A stretch of 64,000 nt of DNA, from positions 1-64,000 of the forward strand of contig CANRMA010000010.1 in NCBI GenBank assembly GCA_947631625.1. Direction: 5' to 3'. The notes under the pieces were generated by a model, which did no database searches, was not told where the DNA came from, and worked only from the letters and a program-made list of their open reading frames with translations. Made by a program: the position numbers and the translations under genes. Shown in pieces: positions 24,389 to 33,811 of the stretch (within the stretch, counting starts at the first letter, position 1; every line of letters starts with the position of its first letter). The stretch is from an uncultured Lachnospiraceae bacterium (GTDB lineage Bacteria > Bacillota > Clostridia > Lachnospirales > Lachnospiraceae).

Positions 24389-26212
24389 TTATATTGTGTA
24401 ATCCCGCATAACTATCTGAAGATGTTCTTTTCCCATATAACTGTTTATATCGGGATAATAGATAATACTTATCGTTATATCGTCATTTATGTATGAGGAA
24501 TAAAGCTTTTCCCGCTTTTCTTTTCCGAAATGCTCATCGAGAAATTCATGCCACTTCTCAATATCCCCGAAAAATATCATTTCATATTCCCTGCCGCTGT
24601 CGTCTTTGACGCAGTATTTTCCGACATTCGCATTTTTACCCAGTATCGCCCCTCGCACAAGATGCGCGTTTTTATGCGCGAAAACGGGCTTGGGATTACC
24701 GTTTCCAAAAGGTTCGAGTCTCTCTAGCTGCTTTACCAGCTCTATAGTGACATAAGATAAAGGCATGGGCACATCTATAAGTATCTTTTCCTCAAAATCT
24801 TCATCGGACAATCTGCAGTTATTATTAAGCGCCAACCGGAATTTCTCCACATTTTCTTCGGGCATTGATAGACCCGCCGCCATCTTATGTCCGCCATAGC
24901 GTGTAAAAAGCTCTTTGCACAGACTCATCTGCTCATACATATTATAGGCTTCTATGGAACGCCCGGAGCCCTTCACGCCGTCCTCCGCCTTTGTCAGCAC
25001 GAATACGGGCCTGTGATATCTGTCTTTAAGCCTTCCCGCGATGATGCCCGCCAGACTCTCATGGCAGTCTGTTAAAAAAATAACAAGCACCCTGTCATTC
25101 TTATAAGTTCCGTTTTCGATCAGCTTAGCCGCCTGTTCCACACCCTTAAGCGTCATTTCTTTCCTGCTGTCGTTAAGCTCTTTTAACTCTCCCGCAAGCG
25201 TGACCGCTTTGGCAAATTCAGCGCAGCTTAGCAGTTCCAACGCCTTGGCCGCGCTGTCCAGCCGTCCTGTGGCGTTTATGCACGGTCCTAAGACAAAACC
25301 TATATGATAGGCCGATAACTTTTTCCCTACAAGACCGTTTACCTCTATAAGCGCCTTAAGCCCCGGATTTACTGTATTTTCCATGCTTTTAAGTCCGTGG
25401 CGCACAATGATGCGGTTCTCGTCCAGAAGCTCCATTACATCTCCTACCGTCGCAAACGCCGCAAATTCAAGCAGCTCATTCAAAACAGCTTTCCTTCCGG
25501 CGGACGCTTTGCCGGTCTCAGCGGATATCTTACAAGATCCGGCCGTCTTTTTATCATATTCCTCAAATAAAACCTGTATAAACTTATAGGCGACGACGGC
25601 CCCGCAGATACCTTTAAACGGGTAAGGGCATTTTTCCTGCCCGGGGTCTATGACCGCATAAGCGGGCGGCAGTATTTCCTTACTGCTTCCGTCCGGCAGG
25701 ATCTCATAAGGCACCTCATGATGATCGGTTATGACCACCGTCATGCCCAGACTGTTGGCATACTCGATCTGCGGATACGCGGCTATCCCGTTATCGCAGG
25801 TTATTATCGTATCTATCCCGTCGTTGCGCGCATCTTCTATAAGGTTATCGTTTAATCCGTAGCCGTCCTTTATCCTGTGCGGAATGACCGTATCCGCCAC
25901 GGCGCCGCACTCCTTTAAACCCCTTAGGAGAATATAAGTCGCGCATACCCCGTCGATGTCATAATCGCCTATTATCCTTATGGCTGCCTTCGCTTCTATT
26001 TTGGACAGCACAAAAGCGACTGCTTTCTCCATATCGTAAAGCAGCCGCGGATCGTGCATGTCATCCGGTGTACCGTTTAAAAATAAACGTATGTCCGTAT
26101 CTTCCATAACATCCCTGTTACGTATAATTCGCGCGATAACAGGATCGATATTATATTCTTTTGCAATTTTGTCAAAATCGGCCCTCTTGGCCGATACCAT
26201 CCATTTCGCCAT
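24389..26212 (-). CDS. recJ: Single-strand-specific exonuclease RecJ
   Basis: The start at 26212 (MAKWMVSAKRADFDKI) follows directly after the tmRNA 3' end; upstream in-frame codons lie within the tmRNA and are not likely translated. The 607-residue protein has the DHH-family motifs DYDIDGVCATYIL, TCDNGIAA and TDHHEVP, a DHHA1 domain with GGH (RYGGHKMAAGL), and a C-terminal OB domain. RecJ degrades 5' single strands in recombination and mismatch repair. The ribosome binding site is weak (GGGAACG). Confidence 0.93.
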   Translation of the reverse strand: MAKWMVSAKRADFDKIAKEYNIDPVIARIIRNRDVMEDTDIRLFLNGTPDDMHDPRLLYDMEKAVAFVLSKIEAKAAIRIIGDYDIDGVCATYILLRGLKECGAVADTVIPHRIKDGYGLNDNLIEDARNDGIDTIITCDNGIAAYPQIEYANSLGMTVVITDHHEVPYEILPDGSSKEILPPAYAVIDPGQEKCPYPFKGICGAVVAYKFIQVLFEEYDKKTAGSCKISAETGKASAGRKAVLNELLEFAAFATVGDVMELLDENRIIVRHGLKSMENTVNPGLKALIEVNGLVGKKLSAYHIGFVLGPCINATGRLDSAAKALELLSCAEFAKAVTLAGELKELNDSRKEMTLKGVEQAAKLIENGTYKNDRVLVIFLTDCHESLAGIIAGRLKDRYHRPVFVLTKAEDGVKGSGRSIEAYNMYEQMSLCKELFTRYGGHKMAAGLSMPEENVEKFRLALNNNCRLSDEDFEEKILIDVPMPLSYVTIELVKQLERLEPFGNGNPKPVFAHKNAHLVRGAILGKNANVGKYCVKDDSGREYEMIFFGDIEKWHEFLDEHFGKEKREKLYSSYINDDITISIIYYPDINSYMGKEHLQIVMRDYTI

Positions 26213-26230
26213 TTGTACGTTCCCGTTTAG

Positions 26231-26577
26231 TGGACCAGACGGGAGTCGAACCCGTGTCCAAAAGCCCATTCCCCGTCCTTCTACTATCATAGTCCGTTAT
26301 TGCGGATCGCTCCTCATTCCCTCCGGCGCCGGGAAACAGACACCCCGATGCCTTTAGTAGCTTCATGATACGCCCACAGGTTCAAAGCTTTGCCTGTGTC
26401 GTTTCCTGCATGGTCGATGCCCGGTTCTCAATGTGCAGGTGCACTAAGGCGGACAGCTGCCATTAGGCAGCGTATGCTAAATTATCTTCAGCGTTTATAT
26501 TTAGGTTTGCGATTTGACGCATCGCCTGCGGATAGCTTCTCCGGCTGCAAGACCCCTGTCGAAACCTTGACTGGCCC
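26231..26577 (-). ncRNA. ssrA: Transfer-messenger RNA
   Basis: The minus-strand RNA starts GGGCCAG, which pairs with CTGGTCC at the 3' end to make the tRNA-like acceptor stem, followed by the discriminator A. The 5' part has the conserved GGTTTCGACAGGGG segment and the 3' part the T arm GGGTTCGACTCCC. The tag reading frame at 26510-26463 codes ANLNINAEDNLAYAA and a stop. Terminal CCA is not encoded. The RNA frees stalled ribosomes together with SmpB, encoded just upstream on the same strand. Confidence 0.96.
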
Positions 26578-26599
26578 ATATATAAAATCATCCAAGATG

Positions 26600-26628
26600 A
26601 TCTTACCACAAATCATAAAAAAACTCAA
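26600..26628 (-). promoter_or_regulatory. Promoter of the tmRNA gene
   Basis: TTGAGT (26628-26623) and TAAGAT (26605-26600) are separated by exactly 17 bases on the minus strand. The predicted start is about 15 bases before the mature 5' end, leaving a short leader to be removed by RNase P. Confidence 0.6.
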
Positions 26629-26658
26629 TTCTATATATATAACGGATTTATAAGATTT

Positions 26659-27123
26659 TTACAGATTTTTTATCTTAAACTCCCTCTCATGCTCCCTGCG
26701 CTGATCTTTCTTCGCTATATCCTGCCTCTTGTCATAAAGCTTTTTGCCCTTGGCAAGACCTATCTCAAGTTTCGCCCTGCCGTCTTTAAAATATACCTGA
26801 AGCGGCACTATCGTATACCCCTGCTCCGAAAGTTTCCCGTCCAACTTGCGTATCTCGGGTTTGTGCAGCAAAAGCTTTCTGGGCCTCAGCGGATCTTTGT
26901 TGAAAATATTTCCCTTTTCGTAGGGACTTATGTTCATGCCGTATACAAAGGCCTCTCCATTCTCGATCCTCACAAAACCTTCTTTAATGCTGCATTTGCC
27001 AAGACGCAGCGACTTAACTTCCGTCCCGTGAAGAGCAATGCCCGCTTCATATTTTTCTTCTATAAAAAAATCATGATATGCCTTCTTGTTATTTGCAACC
27101 AACTTCATTGCCTCAGCTGACAT
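26659..27123 (-). CDS. smpB: tmRNA-binding protein SmpB
   Basis: The ATG at 27123 has GAGG eight bases upstream; the upstream ATG at 27153 lies inside rnr. The 154-residue protein shows the SmpB core [26 protein letters not shown] and the basic tail [21 protein letters not shown] that inserts into the mRNA channel. It forms a functional unit with the tmRNA encoded immediately downstream. The rnr-smpB-ssrA order is the same as in B. subtilis. Confidence 0.96.
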   Translation of the reverse strand: MSAEAMKLVANNKKAYHDFFIEEKYEAGIALHGTEVKSLRLGKCSIKEGFVRIENGEAFVYGMNISPYEKGNIFNKDPLRPRKLLLHKPEIRKLDGKLSEQGYTIVPLQVYFKDGRAKLEIGLAKGKKLYDKRQDIAKKDQRREHEREFKIKNL

Positions 27124-27133
27124 AATCTCACCC

Positions 27134-29281
27134 TCACATTTCTTTCTCTTCAATATCCGACTTAAGGATCGAAAAATCTATGACCTTTTCCATGATATCC
27201 ACGCCCTTAACACGGACTTTTACCTTCTCTCCCAGGCGGTAAATCCTGCCCGTATCCTGTCCTATCATCTCATAGGCACTCTCATTATAATAAAAATAAT
27301 CCCCTTCCAGTCCGGATACATGAACAAGACCTTCCACCGTATCAGGCAGTTCCACATAAATTCCCCAACTTGTGATCCCGGATATGACTCCCTCAAAAAC
27401 CTCTCCAATATGATCCTGCATATATTCGGCTTTCTTAAGCTTATCCGTCTCCCGTTCAGCTTCATCTGCGCGTCTTTCGGTATCGGAAGAGTGTTTTGCG
27501 ACGTTTTTCAAAATATTATTATAATGCTCTATACGGTTTTCCTTAAGCCTGCCCCTTATCTGATCCTTGATTATACGATGTATCTGCAGATCCGGATAAC
27601 GCCTTATCGGTGAGGTAAAGTGGCAGTAATACCTGCAGGCAAGCCCGAAATGGCCGTTACACTCAACAGTGTACTTAGCCCTTTGCATACTGCGCAGCGT
27701 CAGTCTGCTTATAAGCATTTCTTCAGGCGTACCTTCTATCTTATCCAACAATTTCTGCAATTCCTTGGGATGTATCTCGTCCTGCGACGTTTTTATATAA
27801 TACCCGAAGTTGTTTAAAAAAGCGGATAATTTCCTGATCTTCTCGACGTCGGGATTATCATGGCAGCGATAAACAAAAGGCAGTTCAAGCCAGTAAAAAT
27901 GCTGCGCCACAGTCTCATTGGCAATAAGCATAAAATCCTCTATTATCTTAGTTGCGACGTTTCTCTCATAAGGTTTTATATCGATCGGATGTCCTTCTTT
28001 ATCCAGAGTTATCTTACTCTCCGGGAAATCAAAGTCTATGGACCCCCTTGCATGTCTTTTTTTCCTGAGGATCGACGCAAGCTCTTCCATAAGCCTGAAC
28101 ATTGGCACAAGCTCTTCATATTCCCTGCGCTCGTCTTCGTCGTTGTCTTCAAGTATCTTTTTTACACTGGTGTAAGTCATTCGGCGGTCTACGTTTATAA
28201 CCGTTTCCAAAATCTGATAATCAATTACATTACCTTTATCATCAATCTTCATGATACAGCTCAGCGCCAACCTGTCCACGCCCTGATTGAGCGAACATAT
28301 CCCGTTGGAAAGTTTGTGTGGCAGCATCGGTATCACCCTGTCCACAAGATATACGCTTGTGCCCCTGTTTAAGGCCTCGCGGTCCAATGCCGAATTCTCC
28401 TGCACATAGTTTGATACGTCCGCAATATGAACGCCCAGATTATAAAAAGCTCCTTCTTTGGATACGCTTACGGCGTCGTCCAGATCTTTGGCGTCCTCAC
28501 CGTCGATAGTTACCATCTGCTCCGCTCTTAAATCCGTTCTTCCCGCCATATCAGCCTCATGTACCTCGTCAGGCACCCTGGCTGCCTGGTTCAATACTTT
28601 TTCACCAAACTCCACAGGCAGGTCAAAACCGCGCACGATGGACATTATATCCACGCCCGGATCGCCTGTATGTCCGAGTATCTCTACTACCTTACCCTCC
28701 GGCTTATGACGCTCATCGCCGTAGCTTGTCAGCTCCACTACTACTTTATGCCCGTCCACCGCTCCTTTAGACCATTCTTTAGGTATAAATATATCCGTAT
28801 CTATCTTGGTATTGTCCGTGATAACGAAACCAAAATTGGCCGACTGTTCATAAGTTCCCACCACTGATCCAAGGCCATGTTCAAGCACCTTGCGTACCAC
28901 GGCTTCCTGCCTTTTACCGCGTTTTCCGGGCAGAAGTTCCACCTGCACCTTATCCAGATGAAAAGCATTATTCGTCATGCCCTCGGGAATATACAGATCC
29001 TCTTCGCGCCCCTCCACTTCCACAAACCCGAAGCCTCTGGCATTGCCGATAAAAGTTCCCACAAGGATATTCTCATCCTGTTTCATGTACTTACCTTTGG
29101 AGGTAAGCTGTATCTTTCCCTCCGCAAGAAGCTCAGAAAGAACTTTTCCAAACTCCTCCCTGTCCGCCCTATCAACCTGCATAAAAGCGGCAAGTTCCTT
29201 CTCCTTCATAGGAACGTACATATCATCGTGCATGAGTTCTATTATCAAATTTTTACGTTTTTCCAAAGAATTCCTGTCCAT
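27134..29281 (-). CDS. rnr: Ribonuclease R
   Basis: The start at 29281 ([16 protein letters not shown]) has GGTGG upstream; further in-frame sequence runs through the secG terminator and is not translated. The 715-residue 3'-5' exoribonuclease has a helix-turn-helix start, two cold-shock domains, the RNB catalytic domain with [12 protein letters not shown] aspartates, and a C-terminal S1 domain ([20 protein letters not shown]). It degrades structured RNA and acts in trans-translation, which fits its position next to smpB. One exact GCGACNTTTTTC word lies at 27498 and two near copies at 27784 and 27954. Confidence 0.95.
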   Translation of the reverse strand: MDRNSLEKRKNLIIELMHDDMYVPMKEKELAAFMQVDRADREEFGKVLSELLAEGKIQLTSKGKYMKQDENILVGTFIGNARGFGFVEVEGREEDLYIPEGMTNNAFHLDKVQVELLPGKRGKRQEAVVRKVLEHGLGSVVGTYEQSANFGFVITDNTKIDTDIFIPKEWSKGAVDGHKVVVELTSYGDERHKPEGKVVEILGHTGDPGVDIMSIVRGFDLPVEFGEKVLNQAARVPDEVHEADMAGRTDLRAEQMVTIDGEDAKDLDDAVSVSKEGAFYNLGVHIADVSNYVQENSALDREALNRGTSVYLVDRVIPMLPHKLSNGICSLNQGVDRLALSCIMKIDDKGNVIDYQILETVINVDRRMTYTSVKKILEDNDEDERREYEELVPMFRLMEELASILRKKRHARGSIDFDFPESKITLDKEGHPIDIKPYERNVATKIIEDFMLIANETVAQHFYWLELPFVYRCHDNPDVEKIRKLSAFLNNFGYYIKTSQDEIHPKELQKLLDKIEGTPEEMLISRLTLRSMQRAKYTVECNGHFGLACRYYCHFTSPIRRYPDLQIHRIIKDQIRGRLKENRIEHYNNILKNVAKHSSDTERRADEAERETDKLKKAEYMQDHIGEVFEGVISGITSWGIYVELPDTVEGLVHVSGLEGDYFYYNESAYEMIGQDTGRIYRLGEKVKVRVKGVDIMEKVIDFSILKSDIEEKEM

Positions 29282-29336
29282 TTCATCCACCCATAAACAT
29301 AAAAGCGCAGCCCCGGCAAACTTTCCATTGTCATGA

Positions 29337-29364
29337 ATAAAAGCACCCTTATGCAAGAGTGCTT
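29337..29364 (-). terminator. Terminator after secG
   Basis: AAGCACTCTT and AAGGGTGCTT (minus strand) form a ten-base stem with a four-base loop, followed by TTTTATT. It begins ten bases past the secG stop codon and would attenuate reading into rnr. Confidence 0.7.
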
Positions 29365-29372
29365 CCACATAC

Positions 29373-29612
29373 TTAAAATATATTCAGGTTTAAGATAACC
29401 GCTATCAGCATAAAGCCTACCGCAAGTCCCGTTGTAATCTTGACAAGCTTGCCTTCCATCGAACGGCCTTTATTTTTACCCCAATATGTTTCAGCTGCGC
29501 CGCTGACTGCTCCGAGCCCCGCGGATTTCCCTTCCTGCATAAGCACCAACACTACAAGCGCCAGGCAGATAATAATATATATTATAGTTAATACAATTCT
29601 TAACGCTCCCAT
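29373..29612 (-). CDS. secG: Preprotein translocase subunit SecG
   Basis: This 79-residue protein has two membrane helices around the central AGLGAVSGAAETYWGKNKGRS loop, with the GKSAGLG motif of SecG. It associates with SecYE to assist protein export. The secG-rnr-smpB-ssrA series matches B. subtilis. Confidence 0.93.
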   Translation of the reverse strand: MGALRIVLTIIYIIICLALVVLVLMQEGKSAGLGAVSGAAETYWGKNKGRSMEGKLVKITTGLAVGFMLIAVILNLNIF

Positions 29613-29653
29613 TTAAAAATATACTCCTTTCATAACATCAAGCAGAATTAGAC

Positions 29654-29699
29654 GATTGCGAAACTCTGATTTACGTTTTTGAGGAATGGTTTCGCAATT
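29654..29699. repeat. Short palindromic element, ends only
   Basis: ATTGCGAAAC (29655-29664) and GTTTCGCAAT (29689-29698) are perfect inverted ends, separated by 24 bases that resemble the outer part of the type 2 element (TGATTTACGTTTTTGAG). The inner arms are missing, so it looks like a deletion derivative of the larger family. Confidence 0.75.
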
Positions 29700-29762
29700 A
29701 CCTACATTAAACAGAATTTAGTTTACCATATAAATACATTTAGCGCAAGATGTATTTTAAAA

Positions 29763-29792
29763 TTTACCAAACTTTACCAAACTTTACCAAAC
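29763..29792. repeat. Three tandem 10-bp repeats
   Basis: TTTACCAAAC is repeated three times, then begins a fourth decayed copy. It lies in the gap between secG and the leucine-rich-repeat gene. Confidence 0.8.
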
Positions 29793-29875
29793 TTTAATAA
29801 AAATCCATGGAAATATTTATGTTCGAATTATTTTTCATATCTTTATCAAATCTTTTTCAAATCAATCTTTAATAC

Positions 29876-30808
29876 TCACAATTCGAACTCCAACCCGTTA
29901 AACACTTCTTCATCTTCATCTGCCGCGCTCATACGGTTCATTAAAAAAGCCTTTACCTCGGTATGACGATCCCCCATATCCTCCAATACACCGGTTATGT
30001 TCTTTGAATTAATACAGTCATAGTCAAGGAGCAGCTGATAGAATTCCCTTTCATCCCCATGTTCTTCCAATACTACTTTCCAGGTTTCCTCCGAGGCCGA
30101 GCCTTTTGTATGGGATTTAAGATAATCAATGAGAGTATTTTTAATGTCGTCTTTAAGCCCTGTATCGTACATTATCCTAAGCATTGCAAGCCTGACCTTA
30201 AAACGTCTTCTCTGCTCCATATAATACTCAAGATTGTTTTCCCTGCTGCCGTAATCCTCCTCACCGCACAGAAGCATCCTGGAAAATCCCTCGTCATCGG
30301 CCTGCCCGATAAGGAACATCATTCTGGCGTCCCACTGTTCAAGCCAGCTTACATCTCCCGCTGACTTGGGCGTAAAAAGATAAAAGGCATCCAATTTATT
30401 CATAACTGCCGCGAGCAGATGCGAAACTGCGGCGCTGTCAGGATCGAATTCAAATTCGTTATCCGCATACGCCGTGACCGGAATGATCCTGTCAAGATTA
30501 TCGCAATCTTTGAATATTCCCTGCCCCGCCTCTATATTTTCTTTTGGAAGGATAACGGTCTTAAGGCCACGGCAGGAAGCAAACGCCCAGTCCTGTATAG
30601 CGCGCATGTATTTGGGAAGGACTATTTTTTTAAGTCCGCCTGCCGATAAAAAGGCTTTTTTACCTATTACCGTTACTGGAAGGCCTTCAATATTGACCGG
30701 AATGGTCAATGTAATATCTCTTCCGCGGTATTCGCTTATAACTACATGGTCTTCGCACGCCTTATACTGCAAGGTTCCGTATTCGGTATCAAAATGCCGT
30801 ATTTTCAT
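29876..30808 (-). CDS. Leucine-rich-repeat protein (BspA-like) with helical C-terminus
   Basis: In this 310-residue protein, residues 27-110 contain three BspA-type LRR_5 repeats (LTIPVNIEGLPVTVIGKKAF, GGLKKIVLPKYM, GLKTVILPKEN). The rest is acidic and helical with no membrane segment or signal peptide, so it is cytoplasmic. LRR_5 repeats usually mediate protein contact. It lies 23 bases behind the MoxR-like ATPase gene; in related bacteria such ATPases are often paired with such a protein and with a VWA protein. It may be the adaptor of the ATPase, which is an inference. Confidence 0.7.
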   Translation of the reverse strand: MKIRHFDTEYGTLQYKACEDHVVISEYRGRDITLTIPVNIEGLPVTVIGKKAFLSAGGLKKIVLPKYMRAIQDWAFASCRGLKTVILPKENIEAGQGIFKDCDNLDRIIPVTAYADNEFEFDPDSAAVSHLLAAVMNKLDAFYLFTPKSAGDVSWLEQWDARMMFLIGQADDEGFSRMLLCGEEDYGSRENNLEYYMEQRRRFKVRLAMLRIMYDTGLKDDIKNTLIDYLKSHTKGSASEETWKVVLEEHGDEREFYQLLLDYDCINSKNITGVLEDMGDRHTEVKAFLMNRMSAADEDEEVFNGLEFEL

Positions 30809-30831
30809 ATCTTAGCCATTCCCCTCATACC

Positions 30832-32340
30832 TTATAATTCCAGACGCGCTATCTCTTCCAAGATACTATCTGCCCGATCGGATACCATCATTTCCTCATT
30901 ATAACGTTTATACTCTTCACACCCATACATACTGATAAATTTAGCGCTGTCTTTATTTACCGTACACTCAGTCAGCAAGACCAACATCTCATTTCCTCTG
31001 CCAAACGTATCTTCCACAAAAGCAAATAAGTAATGCAGCTCATCCTTTACCTCACGCGTATGCTCCTTATATGCGGCCGCTTCTGCATCATAACGCGCCT
31101 TCATAAGTTTAAGAGCTTCATCGTTGTCTTCTATGCCTTCCTGCCTTAACTCTTTTTCGCAGCCAATTAAATAACGTATGATATTTTTATACTTACGTTT
31201 GTCTTTATCCGACAAAGATCCGGCCTTCATCAGCGCATCCATACCCTTTTGCCGTCCCTGTATCTGCTCCGACAAAGACTTGGGGATGCTTCTTTCGTCA
31301 GCCGCGGCATTCTTAAGCTGTTTCATATGATTTAAAATTCCGCTGACATAATCATACTGTTCCATATTTTCCCTGATATCATGCCATACTCTGTCTGTCA
31401 GCATACCCATAAGCGAAAGCCTTTCGTCAAAACCGGCCTTTCTTGCCCGCTCTCCCGCTTTGGCAGGCGCTTTTCCGGACAGGATCTCTTCCACCCGGTA
31501 ATCCTTCCGGTATTTAAGGTACAGCTCATAATACGCCCCAAATTCCTTGACCACGCGGGGATTTCTTATATATTGTCCTATCAGGCTCTCCTCTACGGTC
31601 ATATTTTCTTCTTCATATAAAAGCATCATAGCCGACAGATCTTCCCAACCTCTGGCCGTGATGTAATTTCTGCCTCTTACCGTTGTCTCTACCTGATAGA
31701 AATCCTCTTTTTTCATATCCAGATAGTTCAGAATTGCGGTATGAATATTACGTTCTTTCGCATATTCTTTCCATACCGAATAATCCGCCTCAACTTCAAG
31801 GATCTTCATTCTGTCTAACGTCACTATATCAAATTCCCTGACGGATTTATTATATTCCGGCGGATTTCCTGCAGTAACGATCACCCAGCCGTCCGGCACC
31901 TTATGCCTTCCGAATACTTTATACTGTAAAAACTGCAGCATGGAAGGCGCAAGCGTTTCCGAGACGCAGTTTATCTCATCTAAGAAAAGTATGCCCTCTT
32001 TTATGCCGCTTTCGCTCATTACGTCATATACGGACGCAATGATCTCACTCATCGTATACTCCGAGACATCATAAGAAAGACCCTCAAACTCCTTATGCGC
32101 AATAAACGGCAGCCCTAGCGCAGACTGTCTGGTATGGTGCGTCATTGAATACGAAACTATGGCAATGCCAAGCTCCTGCGCTATCTGTTCCATAACGGCC
32201 GTCTTGCCTATCCCCGGAGCTCCAAGCAGAAATATCGGACGCTGCCTTATAATAGGTATCCTGTACTCGCCGTCTTCATCTTTTTTCAGATATAATTTAA
32301 CCGAATCTTTAATATATTCTTTAGCCTGTTTAATATTCAT
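30832..32340 (-). CDS. MoxR-like AAA+ ATPase
   Basis: The 502-residue ATPase has Walker A GAPGIGKT (40-47), Walker B GILFLDEIN, and a sensor region AGNPPEYNKSV typical of MoxR proteins, followed by a C-terminal helical extension of about 200 residues. MoxR ATPases act with VWA-domain partners as metal or cofactor insertases or chaperones. No VWA gene is visible here; instead an LRR protein follows and a kinase/PP2C pair precedes. AAAGG precedes the ATG. Confidence 0.82.
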   Translation of the reverse strand: MNIKQAKEYIKDSVKLYLKKDEDGEYRIPIIRQRPIFLLGAPGIGKTAVMEQIAQELGIAIVSYSMTHHTRQSALGLPFIAHKEFEGLSYDVSEYTMSEIIASVYDVMSESGIKEGILFLDEINCVSETLAPSMLQFLQYKVFGRHKVPDGWVIVTAGNPPEYNKSVREFDIVTLDRMKILEVEADYSVWKEYAKERNIHTAILNYLDMKKEDFYQVETTVRGRNYITARGWEDLSAMMLLYEEENMTVEESLIGQYIRNPRVVKEFGAYYELYLKYRKDYRVEEILSGKAPAKAGERARKAGFDERLSLMGMLTDRVWHDIRENMEQYDYVSGILNHMKQLKNAAADERSIPKSLSEQIQGRQKGMDALMKAGSLSDKDKRKYKNIIRYLIGCEKELRQEGIEDNDEALKLMKARYDAEAAAYKEHTREVKDELHYLFAFVEDTFGRGNEMLVLLTECTVNKDSAKFISMYGCEEYKRYNEEMMVSDRADSILEEIARLEL

Positions 32341-32412
32341 GATAACCCTAACCTTTCAGCGGTTATATATCAAATCCTCAAAAGCGAACGCCCTAATCAT
32401 TCCAATTCTTCA

Positions 32413-32436
32413 GGCTCAGGCTACCGAGCCTGAGCC
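32413..32436. repeat. REP-like palindromic repeat, third copy
   Basis: GGCTCAGGCT-ACCG-AGCCTGAGCC is the perfect palindrome also seen at 7641-7664, with the same adjacent TATTATA. It lies in the gap between the kinase gene and the ATPase gene, where it may act as terminator. Confidence 0.8.
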
Positions 32437-32466
32437 TATTATATCATAAAAAAAAGCTCTTTTCCA

Positions 32467-33366
32467 CTACATAGGCCCCATAGTTTTCTTTTCCGTCAGA
32501 TAAATATTTTTCTCAAGCCTTTTTATCACATACTTCCTTCTTTTCCCAAATCCCGCAAAATAACGCCTTTTCCCCATACGATATCTGTTCAGCAGGTCTT
32601 TTTTTATCTCTTCCGCGCTCTGATAACGCTTTGACGGCTCATCTCTTGTGCATTTTGACACAATTTTATCAATTCCCGAAGAAAGCTCCGGCTTAATACA
32701 GCGCGGCGGCCTGACGCCGTATGGCGGCAGCGAAGGGTCCAGACCTGTCAGCATATGATAAAGCGTGGCTCCGAAATTATATATATCGCTTCTCTCGTCC
32801 ACATCGGTCAAAAATCTCCCTGCCGCATTACCGCCAAGCTGCTCCGGCGCCGCATACCCCGGAGTACCCGCCATATCCGACTGAATTTCTCCGCTGAAAT
32901 TCATGCAGGAAGCTGCGCCAAAATCCACAACACGAAGCGCTGAGTCCGGGCAGACCATTATATTGGCCGGTTTAAGATCACGATATATCACGGCGGGTTT
33001 TTGGCCATGCAGATATGAAAGCAGATCCAACAGCTGCAGCGCCCACTTGCAGGCCTGCTTTTCGGGTATGGCGCCTTCCTTGGTTATATAGTTATGTAAA
33101 CTGACTCCCTCAATATATTCGAGCGCCAGATACTGCTTTTCGGTACAAAAAAAATCCAGAACGGCAGGCAGCATAGGATGTTTTAACTTTTTTAGAGCCT
33201 CCATTTCCTTTTTAAGAGAGCTTCCACCGTTTAAATGTATCTTCTCTTCCTTCACTGCAACCATACACTCTAAATGTCTGTCCCACGCCATATATACGAT
33301 CCCGCTCCCGCCCTCTCCTATGCGGCGGATAAGTTCATATTTGCCATTAAGAAGTATATTGTTAAT
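32467..33366 (-). CDS. Ser/Thr protein kinase with apparent ATT start codon
   Basis: A full kinase domain is present: IGEGGSGIVY glycine loop (16-25), K39 in VAVKE, YRDLKPAN (H replaced by Y at 128, D130 kept), VVDFGAAS, GYAAPEQ and the D in DVDERSDIYNFG. The glycine loop lies upstream of the first ATG. Between an in-frame TGA and that loop the only start-like codons are ATT and ATA. ATT 33366 has AAGGTGG exactly seven bases upstream, so I take it as start, giving 299 residues. There is no membrane helix. It pairs with the PP2C-like gene upstream, although a repeat pair lies between. Confidence 0.75.
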   Translation of the reverse strand: MNNILLNGKYELIRRIGEGGSGIVYMAWDRHLECMVAVKEEKIHLNGGSSLKKEMEALKKLKHPMLPAVLDFFCTEKQYLALEYIEGVSLHNYITKEGAIPEKQACKWALQLLDLLSYLHGQKPAVIYRDLKPANIMVCPDSALRVVDFGAASCMNFSGEIQSDMAGTPGYAAPEQLGGNAAGRFLTDVDERSDIYNFGATLYHMLTGLDPSLPPYGVRPPRCIKPELSSGIDKIVSKCTRDEPSKRYQSAEEIKKDLLNRYRMGKRRYFAGFGKRRKYVIKRLEKNIYLTEKKTMGPM

Positions 33367-33401
33367 ATTAATACCACCTTTCTTTCATTAGTAAGGCAGA
33401 T

Positions 33402-33598
33402 AATTGCGAAACGCTGATTTACATCTTTGAGATTGTGCAGATTTAACAAAACCCTTGCAGGCCGCTTTCGCTGCGTTGAGCGCAGTAGCGGCACTAAGCT
33501 CGAAAATACCTCGCTAACTGCCGACGCGCTCAGAGCGCCTGCAATGGTATTTGTTAAATCTGTACAATCAATATACGTTGAGAGAGAGTTTTGCAAAT
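33402..33598. repeat. Palindromic intergenic element, type 2, copy B
   Basis: The ends are AATTGCGAAAC and GTTTTGCAAAT. Inner arms of about 32 bases (33431-33462 and 33537-33569) are inverted copies of each other. They match the arms of 17634-17838 in the opposite orientation. The centre differs from copy A but can still fold. Confidence 0.85.
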
Positions 33599-33621
33599 GC
33601 CTAATTAGTATGTATTTAAGT

Positions 33622-33755
33622 GATTGCGAAACTCATTCTTACAACATAGAATTTAGTAAAAATATACAAATAAGGGGTGACTCTGCGCCCCGCAATGGAA
33701 CCCCGTTTTGTATATTTTTGATAAATTCGGAAGTTTTAGACAGCGTTTCACAATC
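33622..33755. repeat. Palindromic intergenic element, type 1, copy B
   Basis: The ends GATTGCGAAAC and GTTTCACAATC are inverted, and inside is an AATATACAAA/TTTGTATATT pair around the GGGGT/ACCCC core. It is nearly identical, in reverse orientation, to 17482-17614. Both loci contain type 1 next to type 2 with a spacer of about 20 bases. No gene lies in 33367-33811. Confidence 0.85.
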
Positions 33756-33811
33756 GTCTAATTTAGTAAGCATCCTCAGGCATTTGCGACAGACTCATTC
33801 AATCAACCCGG

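Noticed and set aside
26172-26366. Open frame within the tmRNA and recJ upstream extension
   Set aside because: The region is the tmRNA 3' domain, and the recJ start at 26212 is a better explanation.
33318-33596. 92-codon frame between the kinase and PP2C-like genes
   Set aside because: It runs through the palindromic element and the kinase start, and its product has no family features.
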